Below, piece by piece: positions 1 to 12,478 of a DNA stretch of 64,000 bases (its first letter is position 1; the number at the start of each line of letters is the position of its first letter). Source of the stretch: Vespula vulgaris. Its lineage: Eukaryota; Arthropoda; Insecta; Hymenoptera; Vespidae. The notes beneath the pieces are model-generated. The model did not search any database. It was given only the letters and a program-made list of their open reading frames with translations, and was not told where the DNA came from. Where the stretch lies: assembly GCF_905475345.1 (NCBI RefSeq), contig NC_066593.1, positions 156,001 to 220,000 of the forward strand, written 5' to 3'. Both the position numbers and the translations under genes were made by a program.

Positions 1-20
1 TAGCGACCAAAGAAATGAAC

Positions 21-52
21 GAAGGAAGGAAGGCAGGAAGGAAGGAAGGAGA
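21..52 (+). repeat. (GGAA)n array
   Basis: Imperfect GAAG/GGAA tetranucleotide array with a GGCA interruption. Confidence 0.8.
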
Positions 53-1403
53 GGCGCGTTACGGAAAGTAGCACCAGGCTACTAGAGGTTGGAAAAGAGA
101 AAGGGATTCGTAGAGCACGCCGTTGAGTTCTCTCGATGTAATGGAAAAAGTTAAATGACCGAACGTAGGTAGAGGCGAGCATTTTTATTATAAGCGAGCT
201 AAAGTTTAATCGTTAACCAAATATGAAATATGAAAATAATCACCCTTACGTCGATGATCTTTCCTAGAGAAAAGTTGATATCTGTAAAGCCGTGCTCGGG
301 GCTCTCGACGAGATAGTATTTATTCGGGATGAAATAAATCGTTCTTCCACTTCCCTTTTGCCTTTTTCTTATTTAGTTGCTCCAGCGACATTCGAAGGAA
401 AAAAAGAAGAAGAAAAGAGGCGAAGCAAAGCGTTGCATTTTGAATGGGGATGAAAGGCGCGTTATCGAGCAACGCGTTATTATTCCCCGCATCGTATCCG
501 TCCACCGTTATCTTTATTTATTCGTTAAACCGCGACACTCGAGCAAAACGCTATAACGATTTCTGATTAAAGCCGCATAAACGCACAACTCGTTATACCG
601 TCGGAAGTACCGAGCGAAATCGAACGAAACGCTTTGGTATTTATAAGCGGTAGGTATAAACGATCACCTTGGAAAAGGTATATCTCGCAGGTAAACGGAG
701 CATTTAGAAGGCCGGAAGGGAATGAGCGTGGGATGCTAGAAGGAAGCTTTCAAATAGCTAATAATAAAAGTTGGAAAATACGGATGAGATACGGACGAGA
801 GCTCTTTTTACCGGTCCGATGAACATCGTCTTCATATCCGAACGCAAGTAAACTCAATGTTTATCGAAACTTTTTATTCGCCGGTTAAAAGTTTCACTCG
901 TTGATATCGTTTCGTCCAATTCGTTACGTAAGGAAACATCCGAGAAATAATAGGTTAAATCGATACAAAATCGAATACAACGGAGGCCCGTATGGCGAAG
1001 CATCGAAAGAAAAAAATTATCGCGGAACGGATAGATGGTTTAAAGGGAAAATCTATAGAGGGCTGATGCGCGATCGGATACTCGATACTTTTCGAAAGTA
1101 CATAAGTAAGGACCGTGAAATATGGCTTTCAGAGATCGTTAGCCCGACTTTGAATTTCTCCGGATGCATAGACCCGCATGTGCATCGTATATTTGCTGCT
1201 CTCTCTTCCTATCTCTCTCTCTCCTTCCCCCTCTATACCATTCGCACCTCTCCGAGGTATTTTCGATTCGGTTATCGTCGCGAAGCTCTACCGTGGCATT
1301 TAGAATTCGGAGTATCTGCTGGCCAGGAGGCAGCCACCCCTTGATCCTCGAGTGGTACGCCTTCTTACCTTCGTTCTTCGAGTGATATACGAGCTCGACT
1401 CCG

Positions 1404-1426
1404 CTCTCTCTCTCTCTCTCTCTCTC
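1404..1426 (+). repeat. (CT)n array
   Basis: Uninterrupted CT dinucleotide array of 23 nt. Confidence 0.9.
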
Positions 1427-2372
1427 AATCTTCTTCCAGCGTTGGTATTTGCGCGCAACCTCGATTTACTGCGAACGAACACGTGCGTTTCGGAGACCAC
1501 CGAACGAAAAAGATGGCTAATGCCCGAGCTATCGATTCGTAGGAAAACTTATTTCTCCTTCTTTGTTTATCCCGTTTGAATTCAAGAGTTAGACGTCCTC
1601 GACTCTCGAACTGATTTTCCAACCACCGATGAGGAAGTTGAGGCACGTAAGTTCGCGTTCACGTCCACAACCACGTCCGAGTCTATTCGCGCGTTAATGG
1701 ACGAGTTAGTTGGTGGCTTTCGCCGAACCTTTTGGTCGGTCTCGTCGCGGTTTTCAACTCTACTCGTTTGGCTTATATTTTACTTAGGCTTTAATAACTT
1801 CACTCACCGGATGCCAATACGATTTGCAAAGCCAATTTCGTCGGAACTAAGACGCTAAATATTACGTAAGAGGATGTTGAAAAGAAAAAGGAGGAAAAAG
1901 AACGAGAGCCTTTTGACGTCGCGACACGATCGTGAAACATTTCCGACACTCGTGAAAAATTCGTAGGGACGTAAATTCCCTTTTGATCGTACGATCGCGC
2001 TCCGCGCAACATAGGGAATCTCAAAGGTCAACAGGATGCGTTTAACGAGCGTGGAATCGCACCAAGAGGAAGAGGTGCGTGCACCTACCGGTACGCCGAC
2101 ATCTACAGGTTGTCGATTTCCGTTCCTCGCGTGACAGTCTCTTTCCGTCGAATTAATTCAGTATTTTTCAATCGAACGGATTTAATTGATAAACCGACTG
2201 GAATAAATCGCATTCCGTTTCGAAGCTTAATAAAGCCATTATTCAGAGCGTTATCAAATAGTGGATATAGACGCGGTGGTAGCGGTGAACAGAGAACACG
2301 GACGATATTAATTGCGGAGGTACACGGCCTATGCCTGTGCTACGTCGAACTCTGCCTGCATTGGTTACAATA

Positions 2373-2376
<4 letters not shown>

Positions 2377-2420
<44 letters not shown>
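2377..2420 (+). repeat. (CT)22 array
   Basis: Uninterrupted 44-nt CT array, 66 bases before dispersed-repeat copy A. Confidence 0.95.
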
Positions 2421-2423
<3 letters not shown>

Positions 2424-2486
2424 TTCCTCTCCGCTTGGAAGCGCATCGTTCGACTTCTTTCCGAGCGAAAATCGCTGACCACCGAG

Positions 2487-2507
2487 CCGTGCTTTATTTC
2501 CATAATT
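2487..2507 (+). repeat. 21-bp dispersed repeat, copy A
   Basis: Identical 21-bp string beginning CCGTGCTTTATTTCC and ending ATAATT, also present at 3525-3545. On the minus strand it contains AATAAA. Flanks of the two copies are unrelated except that both lie downstream of a CT or GA array. Confidence 0.75.
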
Positions 2508-3524
2508 TATTCACTCGCTACGTTTTTTCGTCGGCCATCGACTTCTCTAACCTAGCGATTTGGATTTTTCACGAAAACGCTCCGCCTTCGATGCGTTTCC
2601 TTCGACCCTTGATATTTCGACGAATCGAGATTTCGCTTTTGAGAAACACCGGGAACCGATACGAGTGCGGCCGACCCGTGCGGCTTTTGTGGAGAATTCT
2701 GCGGAGAATTCTGTGAAATTCTCAAATGCGTTTTTCGCTCTTTGGACGACGTCCGTGGTCGATAAATTCGAACGTTTCGCGGCTACGAGAGACGCCATTA
2801 GGAAAGCTATGGAATAATATCACGGGATTGTTTATGTACGTAAAGCCTCGTCCCGCGTAGCTAGCTATTCATAAAGTGTAAACAATCGGTAGTTGGATTC
2901 TCGACGTGGAACGGTAAACATACCGAAATAGAGATCGCCGAGGAGATCGGAACGGTACTGCATGGAATTTTTTCTATTCTCTTACGACGATTTCCGTAAT
3001 TTCGTCGTATTCGAAGCGACGAGAGATGCGAAACGATATCCTCCTCGTCGAGGCATTTCGACGGAAATAACGGAGGTAATTAGGAGAAGCGTATTTTACT
3101 GCGGCGACGATGGACGACGATTCGAAACGAGAAGAAATAAGGTCTTTTTTCGACGAAAACTACTAGAATATCTCAAATGTCCTTGTCTCTTTACGTTTCT
3201 CTTCCTTATAAACGAATGGTAAAAAATGTAGATACCCATGTTCCCCGTAGCGTAACCGCATAGCAATTATAAAGTTTCAAAGTTCGACGAAAGGTAGGAA
3301 TAAAAAGAGCGGTGTAAACGGGTAGTAGTGGCGGTTGCCGCTTGACACGGTACTCGTTGCGGCTACGACGAACGTCTAAGCGTCGATACGTTCGTAGCGG
3401 TTCGCGCAAGTTGTGTGCAACTTGCATACAAACTGCAGCATCCAGTTCTTTCTGCAGGGGCAGCGAGAGAGAGAGAGAGAGGGAGGAGGGAGAAGACGGG
3501 AAGCGCCCCGAGCTACTCCCAAGC

Positions 3525-3545
3525 CCGTGCTTTATTTCCATAATT
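3525..3545 (+). repeat. 21-bp dispersed repeat, copy B
   Basis: Second identical copy, same orientation, 1038 bp from copy A. It follows a GA tract at 3465-3481. Confidence 0.75.
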
Positions 3546-5427
3546 CTTTCCGTATGATCTTTTTATTCCAACCTTATCCACCCCTGCGCTTCATCCACCT
3601 TTCCACCTCGTATCCGCTTTCACAGAGGATAACCTCTTCTCGTGAAATCGTGTGTTTCATTTCGATGCCTTCCCGTCTCTCGCTGTCCATCTTCGTTTAC
3701 TTTCGATCAAAAACTCTGGCCAATGATATTCGAGTACTGACATTTTTACTTTTCACATTACAGATAATTGATATCCGTAATTAATATTCGCGATATGAAA
3801 TTGCAATACCGATAAAAATTTCGGTTCTTTGATATTAATATTACAATTACGTTAATGATCTATCTCTTTTGGTTTTAAACGTATCGCTAAAACTACTACG
3901 GAACTACATCGGAATCGATGTTTCTGCTAATGAAAAATATCAGTTTTCGTTGTCAAACGTTTACCAGGGTCGACAGAATTTCGATTTTATTAAAAATACG
4001 GTATCAAAATCATTTCGGTTTGGGATAATTTATTATACTAACGTATATGATATAACGACGTTATTGTAACGATAACGGTGTAATGCATCACAAGCGATAC
4101 AATTTCAGCTCGAAGATCCTTCTTTCGCTTTCTTTTTTTTTTACATTTTCTATCCTTTTTTCTTCCTTACTTCCTTTCTTGGAAAGTCCCCTTACCTCAT
4201 CGACCGCATCTCCTTTCCGTCTCTTGGTAAATAGTTTTAAGAGAAAAGTTTATGCACCCTCGTAACCGTGGGAGGCAGGCCCTCGTAGATCCGATATCGA
4301 CATTCGAAGCTTTTCTTTCTTTTTTTTTATTCTTTTTTCCTAGTCTCCTTCAAACTCGGATGATGGATACCAGGACACGGGACCGAGTTCATCTCGGAGA
4401 AATTGGGTTGTCTCGGACGAGAACGATGAGACACGTGGGTTTTCGATTAAGTCGCCGATAGGTTCGGATCGAAAAAGCCGACGATGTAATTTAGGCTTAA
4501 TATCTCGAAAAGATATGCTTATTTTCTATCTCTCTTGTCTTTTCGAGCAAGGACGACCGATCGGTACATATCGCGTGTTATGGTCCGTGCGAAAATTACG
4601 CGTCTTTTCCTCTTTTTTTTTTTTCAAGTCTTTCTACTCTTCTCAAACGCTTCGGAACGATAAATGTTTATACGGAATTTGCGGATCAAAGAAAAACATA
4701 TACTCGCAAGAGCGGGATAAATGAGTTTACATATTTTTATTTTTTTTTTAATTTTACAAGAATTTCTCGAGTCTCGAGGAATAATATTTTGGAAACGTCG
4801 ACGCGTCTCTTCCCCTCTCCTCTGTCCTTTAGACGCTACGTAGAATAGTTGGTACGGTCGGAGACTCGTCGTTGCGTTCGTTGCGTGCGAATCGAAAGGA
4901 CCGCCGATTTATTTCCAAAGCTTACTCTGTGAAAATCGCAGCGGATATCTCTCGAAAATTTGTTTCTAATTTTTCACACAAGTTGCGTGGAATCGAAAGA
5001 TAGATTCCACGTTTCTTCGACAGGAAGAAAGATATAGAGGCGAATCTAGAAATATAGTCGAAATGAAAAAGTATCGTTTTTTCGAGCGACGCTTCGTCCG
5101 TAGCTCGAAATTGATTCGACGAGGCGCGCGTGACACGCAATTCCATTCGACAGAAATGGCCGAATGTAGGCTATACGTATATTGGAATATTCGAGCATTT
5201 CCAAGCATTCCCGCTGCGGCTGGAGAATCGCGAGTTAACGCGCGCTCAGATAGAATATCTTTTCTATCTCTCCTCTCTCTCTCTCTCATGTTCGGCAGCT
5301 ATCGAAGCGTATACGAAACTGCATATCGAACGTATGCGTGTGATTTTACATCTATGTATCCTACTAGGGATAGCGTCGAAGAGGTCAGACTCTCTCGGAT
5401 GCGGCCTCGAAATTCGAGTCGTCGAAG

Positions 5428-5455
5428 GAGAGAGAGAGAGAGAGAGAGAGAGAGA
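5428..5455 (+). repeat. (GA)14 array
   Basis: 28-nt GA array. A 166-codon plus-strand frame (5063-5563) runs through it as Arg-Glu repeats; I regard that frame as chance. Confidence 0.9.
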
Positions 5456-5786
5456 TCGATATACGCGACAATGTCGACAACTTTCGTCGTAGGAAAGAAC
5501 GAATTAACGCAGCTTAAAAACGGACACGTTCGACGTAATCTCGAGCCAAATAGAAATCTGTAAATATATTCCTGGATGCGGAAAACAAAAGAAATATTAG
5601 TCGTTCGATCTACGGAGAAACTATTACGATCTCATCCGAGCCCGAGTAGAACTACCTAATGCGAATTAATGCTAAAACCAAAGCGAATGCGAATCGGAAC
5701 GTATCGATTCGGATGCTCGTTCTCCCATTTAACGTACTTTGCGAATGCACGAGAGATATGCCGTGGACCGTTACGCGCTCGTTTCC

Positions 5787-5831
5787 CGTCGTCGTCGTCG
5801 CCGTCGTCGTCATCGACGTCGTTGCCGTCAT
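5787..5831 (+). repeat. GTC/GAC triplet-rich stretch
   Basis: Imperfect GTC triplets with GCC, ATC and GTT variants, open in several frames. Confidence 0.7.
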
Positions 5832-7031
5832 CGTGTCCCCGTGAAAGAGTCAAATAAGCTAAAAGCTCGACCGGGGAAAGGGGATAGCGCAAACGGACGA
5901 TTTCGCGCGACCGATACATATAGGTTACACGTACGTATACCAGTTCTAATACGTTCTATGGAGGTGAGTCCTACAGTATCAAAAGATCAACGCGCGTATT
6001 CGTAAAAGCGAGAGCAACTCGTATCCATTGGAGAAATTCGAGTGAAAACGGAGAGAAATCCGATTGACATTTGACTTTTCGTTACTCGTTTATCTTCGTT
6101 TACGCATTTCGTTTCTTTCGTTCCTCCCTGAAAATTCTCTACTCGTTAAGATTCTTTCGAAAAGTTTGTAAAAGTAAATTAGTACGCTCTTTCGAGTAAG
6201 AGCGTAAGCGAGGTCGCATATACATATCCGAGCGTCGTTGCAAAGCATTCGCGATATTCGCCATCGAGAACGATTTGCGCCGAGCGCTGTTAGCGACGGC
6301 GAGCGGTTCGCCGCGTATACCGCAACCCGTCACTTCCGTAATCGTCGAGGTAACTCGCGCGCTAACGCGTCACTGTCTCGCGTTAGATTCTTTCTCGCGA
6401 ATAAATTTCATTGCTTCAAGATACCAGAGTAATTATCGATAATAATTTTCATCTCGATCGACGTAGGTCGATGGATGCGCTTGCGAAGCGTTCGCTGTTT
6501 GTTGCAAGCATTGATTATTATTAAATATTTTTTCTCCGCGGGCAGCGCGCCGCACTGTACGCGTGCACGTAGAAAGGGTCACCGGTGTGCAATCCGGGCT
6601 ACTCCGGGTCGTCACCGTAAAACGTTTATGATCTTGCGACCGAGCGGAATTACAAGTGCCGTTGTTTGTAATTGATAGACGAGGGGAGAACCGAGTCTCG
6701 ACGAGAGGAGTCGTGAAGCATACGCAGACCCGATGGCCGATACGATGCAACTCAACGTACAGACTAGAGCCGTAAAACGGAGAAAAGCGCGCTCATCTTT
6801 GTAACGCGTTATTCCATCCCTATCTTAATCTCATCCGCGGCGTACGACTGAATTTAATAATCTCCATTAAAACGAGAAAGAGAAGAGGAGGAAGAAGACG
6901 GCTAATGTCTAAATGGCGATATGGCCGAACGTGCCTTTTTCCCCATTTTTGCTCGAGAAGGACGTCGTTACGACGCCACAAGTGCGTCCTCGACGGTGCC
7001 GTAGCTTGCACTTTCTTCTCTTCTTTCTTTT

Positions 7032-7050
7032 TCAAGCTTGCGAAGCTTGA
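7032..7050. repeat. Perfect 8-bp stem hairpin
   Basis: TCAAGCTT, loop GCG, AAGCTTGA, 20 bases before the CT/CCGT compound array. Confidence 0.6.
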
Positions 7051-7069
7051 CCTCCTCTTGCCGTGTCCA

Positions 7070-7135
7070 CTCTCTCTCTCTCTCTCTCTCCGTCCGTCCG
7101 TCCGTCCGTCCGTCCGTCCATCTGTCCGTCTCTCC
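7070..7135 (+). repeat. Compound (CT)n-(CCGT)n array
   Basis: CT array followed directly by about seven CCGT tetranucleotides, then degenerate copies. Confidence 0.9.
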
Positions 7136-9499
7136 GATAGTTTTCGGCGACGCAGAATTTTTTATTACGCTGAGCCAGTTTCGCCTGACGCAGCATACGA
7201 TAACGAAGGAACGATGAATCAGTAGAGCGACAGACTTGACTCTTTTACGAGCCGCGAGGAAACCCGCTCGTTGGGTACCCTTCCCTTTCATCGCCTACTT
7301 CCGTGTTATCCCTCGTGAAAGGCATGTAAATCGTCTCGTTTGCTCTTCCGATAAAAGGCTCTCCTCGCGAGTCGCGTGCAAACTCTTTGGAATCGAAGAA
7401 TCGATTTTCTCCCACGTTTTCTCTTACGTACGTATATATCTGCGTACATATGTACTTTTCCGCGCGGGAATGAATTTACAGCGATAAAACGTAATTGACG
7501 CTAGGCGAACGTCCGAGATGGAAGACGAGACGGGACGACCGTACGTACGAGGGTACGTTACTCGAAACTAAGATTAATGTTCTTCGCAAAGGCGAAGTTT
7601 GATGCGAGTTTCCAAGACGCAGCGAGCTCGAAGAGTGGATTTGAGGAGGGACGGTTCTAATCGCCTAATTAGTTGTACGACGCGACTCGTTATCTTTTCG
7701 ATTTTTCTTCGAAATCCTTCCAAGTTGCGTCCTAGCTATTTTTCCGCTTCATGCAAATTCGCCCGCGCAGGAACATGGAGATTTTTTTGTTAACTCGAGG
7801 TGAGAGAGAGGGAGCAAAAGAGCCGCAAAATGAATTAAACGAATCGTAGTTGGGATTTTTGGATACAAACTAGCGTAAAGAGAGGAAAAAGCTAGTGACA
7901 CGAGGTGGATAACAGTCAAGGGTGGAGAGAATATGTTTCCGTGCTTTGCCGTCATAGAACGTTCGTCGCATTAACGGGTCGTAAGTACGCACACATAAAC
8001 GGCACTTACTCGCGAAGCGTTTATAGGTTAAAGTCCGTGTTGTCGCGACATTAAACGGCAGGCAGGCGTAGTCGAGCGCGCGAACGTCCTTTTGCCCCTT
8101 TTTCGCTTCCCGCCTACCTCTGAGTTACGATCGTATTTGACCTTTTCGCGGAGCGAACCGAGGAGGTGCGCGCGGAACTCGAAGGTATTTGCACTGTGAA
8201 TCGCGGCTACGTCTAGGGAAATAAATCATGCGTTTAGCTACGGAGTAAGGAACTCCGCGCTCGTGTACTTTTTTACCCGGGAATATGTACCGGTACGACT
8301 TTTTCCCGGGGTTTCTAATATTTCGCCAAAGGTACGAGCTGGAAGGATAAAAGCCGTCTATTCCTCGTATCCGTTGGCTCCGGAGATAAGAGCTAGGTGG
8401 GACGAAAGGATTACTTTCTTTCTCTCCGAACCCCCACCACCAGAGAGACGCACCAAATTAGAAATTATATCCCGTCTTTCGTTCGGCGAAATCGTTCATT
8501 CGTTATCCCGTGTTAGTTTCCATTCGCCTTGGCAAAGTTCCGACGGAGTGGGTATCGAGGCTTCGCTCGGCTTTGATATCGAATCGGGGGTAGCTCAGAC
8601 GCGCGTGACGTTAATACAGTTTTTATTCGAAATAACGAAGCGTCTCGCGACGCTTAAAAGCAGCTAGTAATTCCGTCGTACCGCGTTTCAAAGATAAGCT
8701 TCGAACAATAACCACGGGTACGGGAATACGCAAGGAGTGCGCGAGCGATCTCCGAGTAGTTTGCTCTCGAGTTTGCATTTCGCTTTGAAATACTCGAGGT
8801 AGCGTTCGCGGCTTAAAGTCCAAGTTTCAGCGACGTTTCGACTTCGTCTTTCGCTCCCACTTTCTTTTCTTTCCTTTACGCGATACGTCGTTTGAATGAA
8901 AAAATGACTTTGCCAGGAGTTCCGCCGTATACGCGATGGACTCGCGGTTCGTGATAAATTTGAGATATCGCGCAACGAACACCATCTTCGTTTCTCGATG
9001 ATACTCGCGCGCATACAGTTCGCCAGCGACCTTTGCCACGTAGGAATCCGCGGTCAACTTTGCGATCGAGCAAATTCGCTCGTAGAAAACCAGTCGACCG
9101 GCCGTCGAATGAAACTCGGTGCGCGACAACGCGAAAGAGAAAAGGGAGTGGGAGCATTCGAGCGTGGAGTAATCCGGTTTCCATCGAAAGTAGGGTTGGC
9201 TCGTTAACGCGCCACGAGTACGAAGGACGAGAGGGGCGGAAGGTCCGAAAGGGTTGGCGGAGGAGCGGAATTCTGGGAAGAGGACGGTGGTAACGGTTTA
9301 GCTGGCACTGCTTACGCGCGCAGCGCTAACTTTTGCGACGACGTCGACCAACACTTGGGGCGCATTAAAGCTCGCGAGTTTAGTTCGCGGTGAAACGCTC
9401 GTTAGGAAGTCTCTCCGTGGCTCGATTTACGCTGATCACGTTTTCATTATTTATCGGAATTTCGTGAAAAAGGAGTTTGTAACGCGAACACGGTTCTCT
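7136..9499. other. Noncoding region, nothing specific seen
   Basis: CpG-rich unique-looking sequence. Overlapping frames of 60-134 codons lie on both strands at 8260-9300 without ATG context, splice or domain support. Confidence 0.35.
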
Positions 9500-10910
9500 C
9501 TTTCATTCTCTCTAATTTGCCTGTTTGAAATCGTGCAGGATCGAGTAGCCTCGACGACATCGGAGCATCTTTCGTCTTCTCGGATAGCGTTCGAATCGCG
9601 TCATCCATCTTGAACGTAATTTACGTCGGTGTCTCCGTCTCTTTGTAAGACACGCGAAAGGACTCTCGAGAATTAACGTCGAGCGGGTACGGGCTGTCGC
9701 TGCGACGTGTAACGCGATCGTGGATAGCGTCGCCAGGAGCCGAGTAAGCACCTCTCGTACTTAGCCCGAGTTCAAGAGTACTTGCAGGATATGAAGATCG
9801 GCAAGATTAGCGCTTGATGGGCCGGGTCATTACGTTGCGTACGTGGCGCAAGTAGATCTGAGAGAGTAATACCGATGCCGGAGATTATCGATGCCCTGGG
9901 CGCATTGTCCTCCATCGAGCTTTTCTTCTTCCCAAGGCACGCTGGAGGAGGGAATATCTCGTTCGGTTGTTGGTTGCGCGCGAGATATAGGTAAACTTGG
10001 CCGATGGAGGAACGCGCGGAGCATCGTGAAACGTCGGAGAAGCGCTTGCCGAAGCGAGTTTCGCGATGGAAATAAGTAGGGCGTTGTATCCTCCCTCCCA
10101 CCCTCTCTCTCGCCCTTAAAAGGGCCGTAACGAGTACGAGATTCGCGAACGACCGTTCCGGATTAACGCCGCGTACAATAACGCTTAGAGGGTCTCATCG
10201 TCGATAGAATTCCCCCCGCGGCGACGTCTATTCGCGAAATGTTCTTCGTTAGAGGACCATTGTGAATTATTCCGTCGGCTATTAGCCATTGACCCGAGAA
10301 AATCTTGAAATCTCGTTATCGGCGGATGGAGAAAGAAAGGGGAACCGAAGGAAGCAATTTGCGTGATCGAGATCTCGAGACGTTTCACGGTGAATGGCAC
10401 TACGTCTACCATCGGCCTATCGCTTATCGGCGTGTAACTACGAAAACTATATAGGACGTTCTTCGTACCTACCTTCCAAGGGTCCTCGACGAATAAGCGA
10501 ATCCTTTTCCCCTTTTCTTTTTTCCTATTTATTTTCTTATTCAAAGTAAGATCGAAATAAGATCGAAAAGTAAAATCGCATAGAAAGTAGTAAGGAGCGA
10601 TAAATAAGAACGACGAATAATGCTCGTAGAAACGGTGTTAAACTCGGAAAAATAAGGCGAGTAATGGGTCGCGCGAGAGAGAACGAGGGTGGCCGAACGC
10701 GAGGATTCTCGAGGTTGGTAAATCGGAACGAGTAAATCGAGGCGAGGGGTAGGGCGTCGAGGGTGGTATTGTTACGCGAGATAGTTCGCGTTCCTTGTAC
10801 TACTCTCGAGCCTTTAAGTAACTGGAGCGGACGAATAATAACGAAGAAATAACGACGAGAGAGGTGTGCGTGCAAGCGTAAAGAGATTTTTTTTTCGTGT
10901 CAAAGGAAAG
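9500..10910 (-). other. Downstream part of the candidate minus-strand gene, unresolved
   Basis: Minus-strand open stretches at 10185-10420 and 9780-10040 have moderately protein-like composition, and GAAG/GTAGGTACG near 10468-10480 resembles a donor. I could not chain them to the exon at 11059-11186 with consistent phase and good acceptors, so no exon is assigned. Confidence 0.2.
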
Positions 10911-10919
10911 GAGGAAGCA

Positions 10920-10958
10920 AGGAAGGAAGGAAGGAAGGAAGGAAGGAAGGAAGGAAGG
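10920..10958 (+). repeat. (GGAA)n array
   Basis: About nine perfect GGAA units, about 100 bases downstream (in minus-strand direction) of the candidate internal exon, inside the presumed intron. Confidence 0.9.
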
Positions 10959-11058
10959 CAGCGAGGAACGAACGAACGCAGGAATGAAAGAGCGATAAGA
11001 ACGCAATGACTTCCCCCTTTCTCCCCGTCCGTTGCACTTCTTTCCTTTCCATTTCTAC

Positions 11059-11186
11059 CTTTCCTCCATCTTCTAATAATGGCGATGTCGGGTTTAGGTG
11101 GATACGCGCAACGACGGTGGCAACTGTCTCATCGAAAATGGATACCTCATCGTCGCGATCTACCCCCGTTAGACGTAGCACTAATT
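11059..11186 (-). CDS. Candidate internal exon, same minus-strand gene
   Basis: A 128-nt segment bounded by a good acceptor (CTGTGGCTTTGCAG) and a usable donor (AAAG/GTAGAAAT). Read in phase 1 it gives 42 uninterrupted codons of ordinary, acidic protein-like composition (LTGVDRDDEVSIFDETVATV in the middle, ending EDGGK) and leaves phase 0. The phase agrees with the candidate first exon at 14536-14659, implying an intron of about 3.35 kb. No family is recognised. All three plus-strand frames are also largely open here, so coding status rests on splice signals and phase only. Confidence 0.28.
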
Positions 11187-12280
11187 CTGCAAAGCCACAG
11201 GGTTTGGAACTCAGCCAGGCTTGTAATATTCAACGCTTGACGGCACTCGGCGCGTTAAATTAAGAATGGTGATGTCGTGGACGCGGTAATAATTTAAGTC
11301 TTTATTCGTGTCTCTCGGTTAATAGTACTTTTAGCTAAAAGGTTTTTTTTAAAGATGCCACGCGAGACAAGAGCTGGCGAGGAGGGACGAGGGAAATTCT
11401 TCGGAGGGTCGTCCGATAGGATCTCTGGGTCGAACGAGAGAACGCGTGCGGAAAACTCGCGCGGACGAGTCGTTCTTCGACTCGCGCTGACACGCGCTCG
11501 CGATTTCGATGCCAATGGACACGGAGACGAGGTAGCTAATGAAATGGTATAATCGATAGAGGTAGCTAATAAAATATTTTCTCAATGGGAATCTATTGGA
11601 GCGAACAGATATCGTGCGGTTATACGACACGAGGTAGATACAACTATATAATAGAAATTCGGTTGTCGGGGAATAAGCGGACGAGTGTGGAAGGTACGGG
11701 AAACGGGAAGCGGCGGCGCGCTCGCATAAATTAGCATGTTAATGAAACGGTCGCACGGTACAACGCCGCGAGTATCGCGTAGAATTAGAAAGAAAGGGGA
11801 ATGAATTTCGAAATTGCCGATTAAAACGTAGCCTCGTATAATTGCAAGGAATAAGCATGCCGTAAAGGGGAAAAAAGTGAACGTGCTCGAATTCTCCGTA
11901 GGAAAAATGGTAATAAGCGCGAAGACTCGGTGCGACGCTTAAACGACTTTCAAAAATCAATCGAACTTGTCTTGCGTGTTGCGAACGCGTCGAGCGACGT
12001 TCGGACGCATAATACGAGCGTTAGAAATTTGCCCGAACGTTTGTACGTGCGCGTGTATAACTGGAGAGGAATCGCGTCGCGTGGGTTCGCGCACGCTCGC
12101 GCGTATCCGCCTTCGATCGATCGAACTTTGTCTCGGAGATGACTTTGGAAACGCGTCGAACCCGATATCTACCTTTTCGCGTCTACTCTCTTCGCGACGA
12201 GCCGTGATAGCGGCTTTTAAAATTCCATGAATCGGGGATTGAAAGTATCGCGACCCAACGGCCGATGAAACGATCGCGTC

Positions 12281-12298
12281 GATCGATCGATCGATCGT
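12281..12298 (+). repeat. (GATC)n tract
   Basis: Four and a half consecutive GATC units; self-complementary, so it can form hairpins. Confidence 0.7.
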
Positions 12299-12395
12299 TC
12301 GAGCGTTACAGGGCTCGTTCCTCGGACGCACCGTACTCGATTTACTCGGAGAGTCGCGCGAGACTTCGCTTTGATAGGCACAGGGACCTCGAGTA

Positions 12396-12478
12396 GTTCG
12401 TTCGTTCGTTCGATCGTTCGTTCGTTCGGACGGACGGACGGACGGACGGATGGATGGATGGATGGACGGACGGATGGG
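12396..12478 (+). repeat. Tetranucleotide cascade TTCG - GGAC - GGAT - GGAC
   Basis: Three different tetranucleotide arrays abut without spacers: about eight TTCG units (one GATC variant), five GGAC units, four GGAT units, then GGAC/GGAT again. Each switch is one substitution away, the expected result of slippage after point mutation. Confidence 0.85.

Larger units (their letters stand above)
53..7031. other. Noncoding left region
   Basis: Holds the arrays and the 21-bp repeat pair listed separately. Open frames here are short or Arg/Glu-rich through GA arrays. A 39-nt minus-strand segment at 1808-1846 has a consensus donor (GTGAGT) and an AG acceptor but is open in all three frames, so I do not call it an exon. 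Confidence 0.4.

Noticed and set aside
1808..1846. 39-nt minus-strand microexon with GTGAGT donor
   Set aside because: Open in all three frames, with no neighbouring exon to chain it to.
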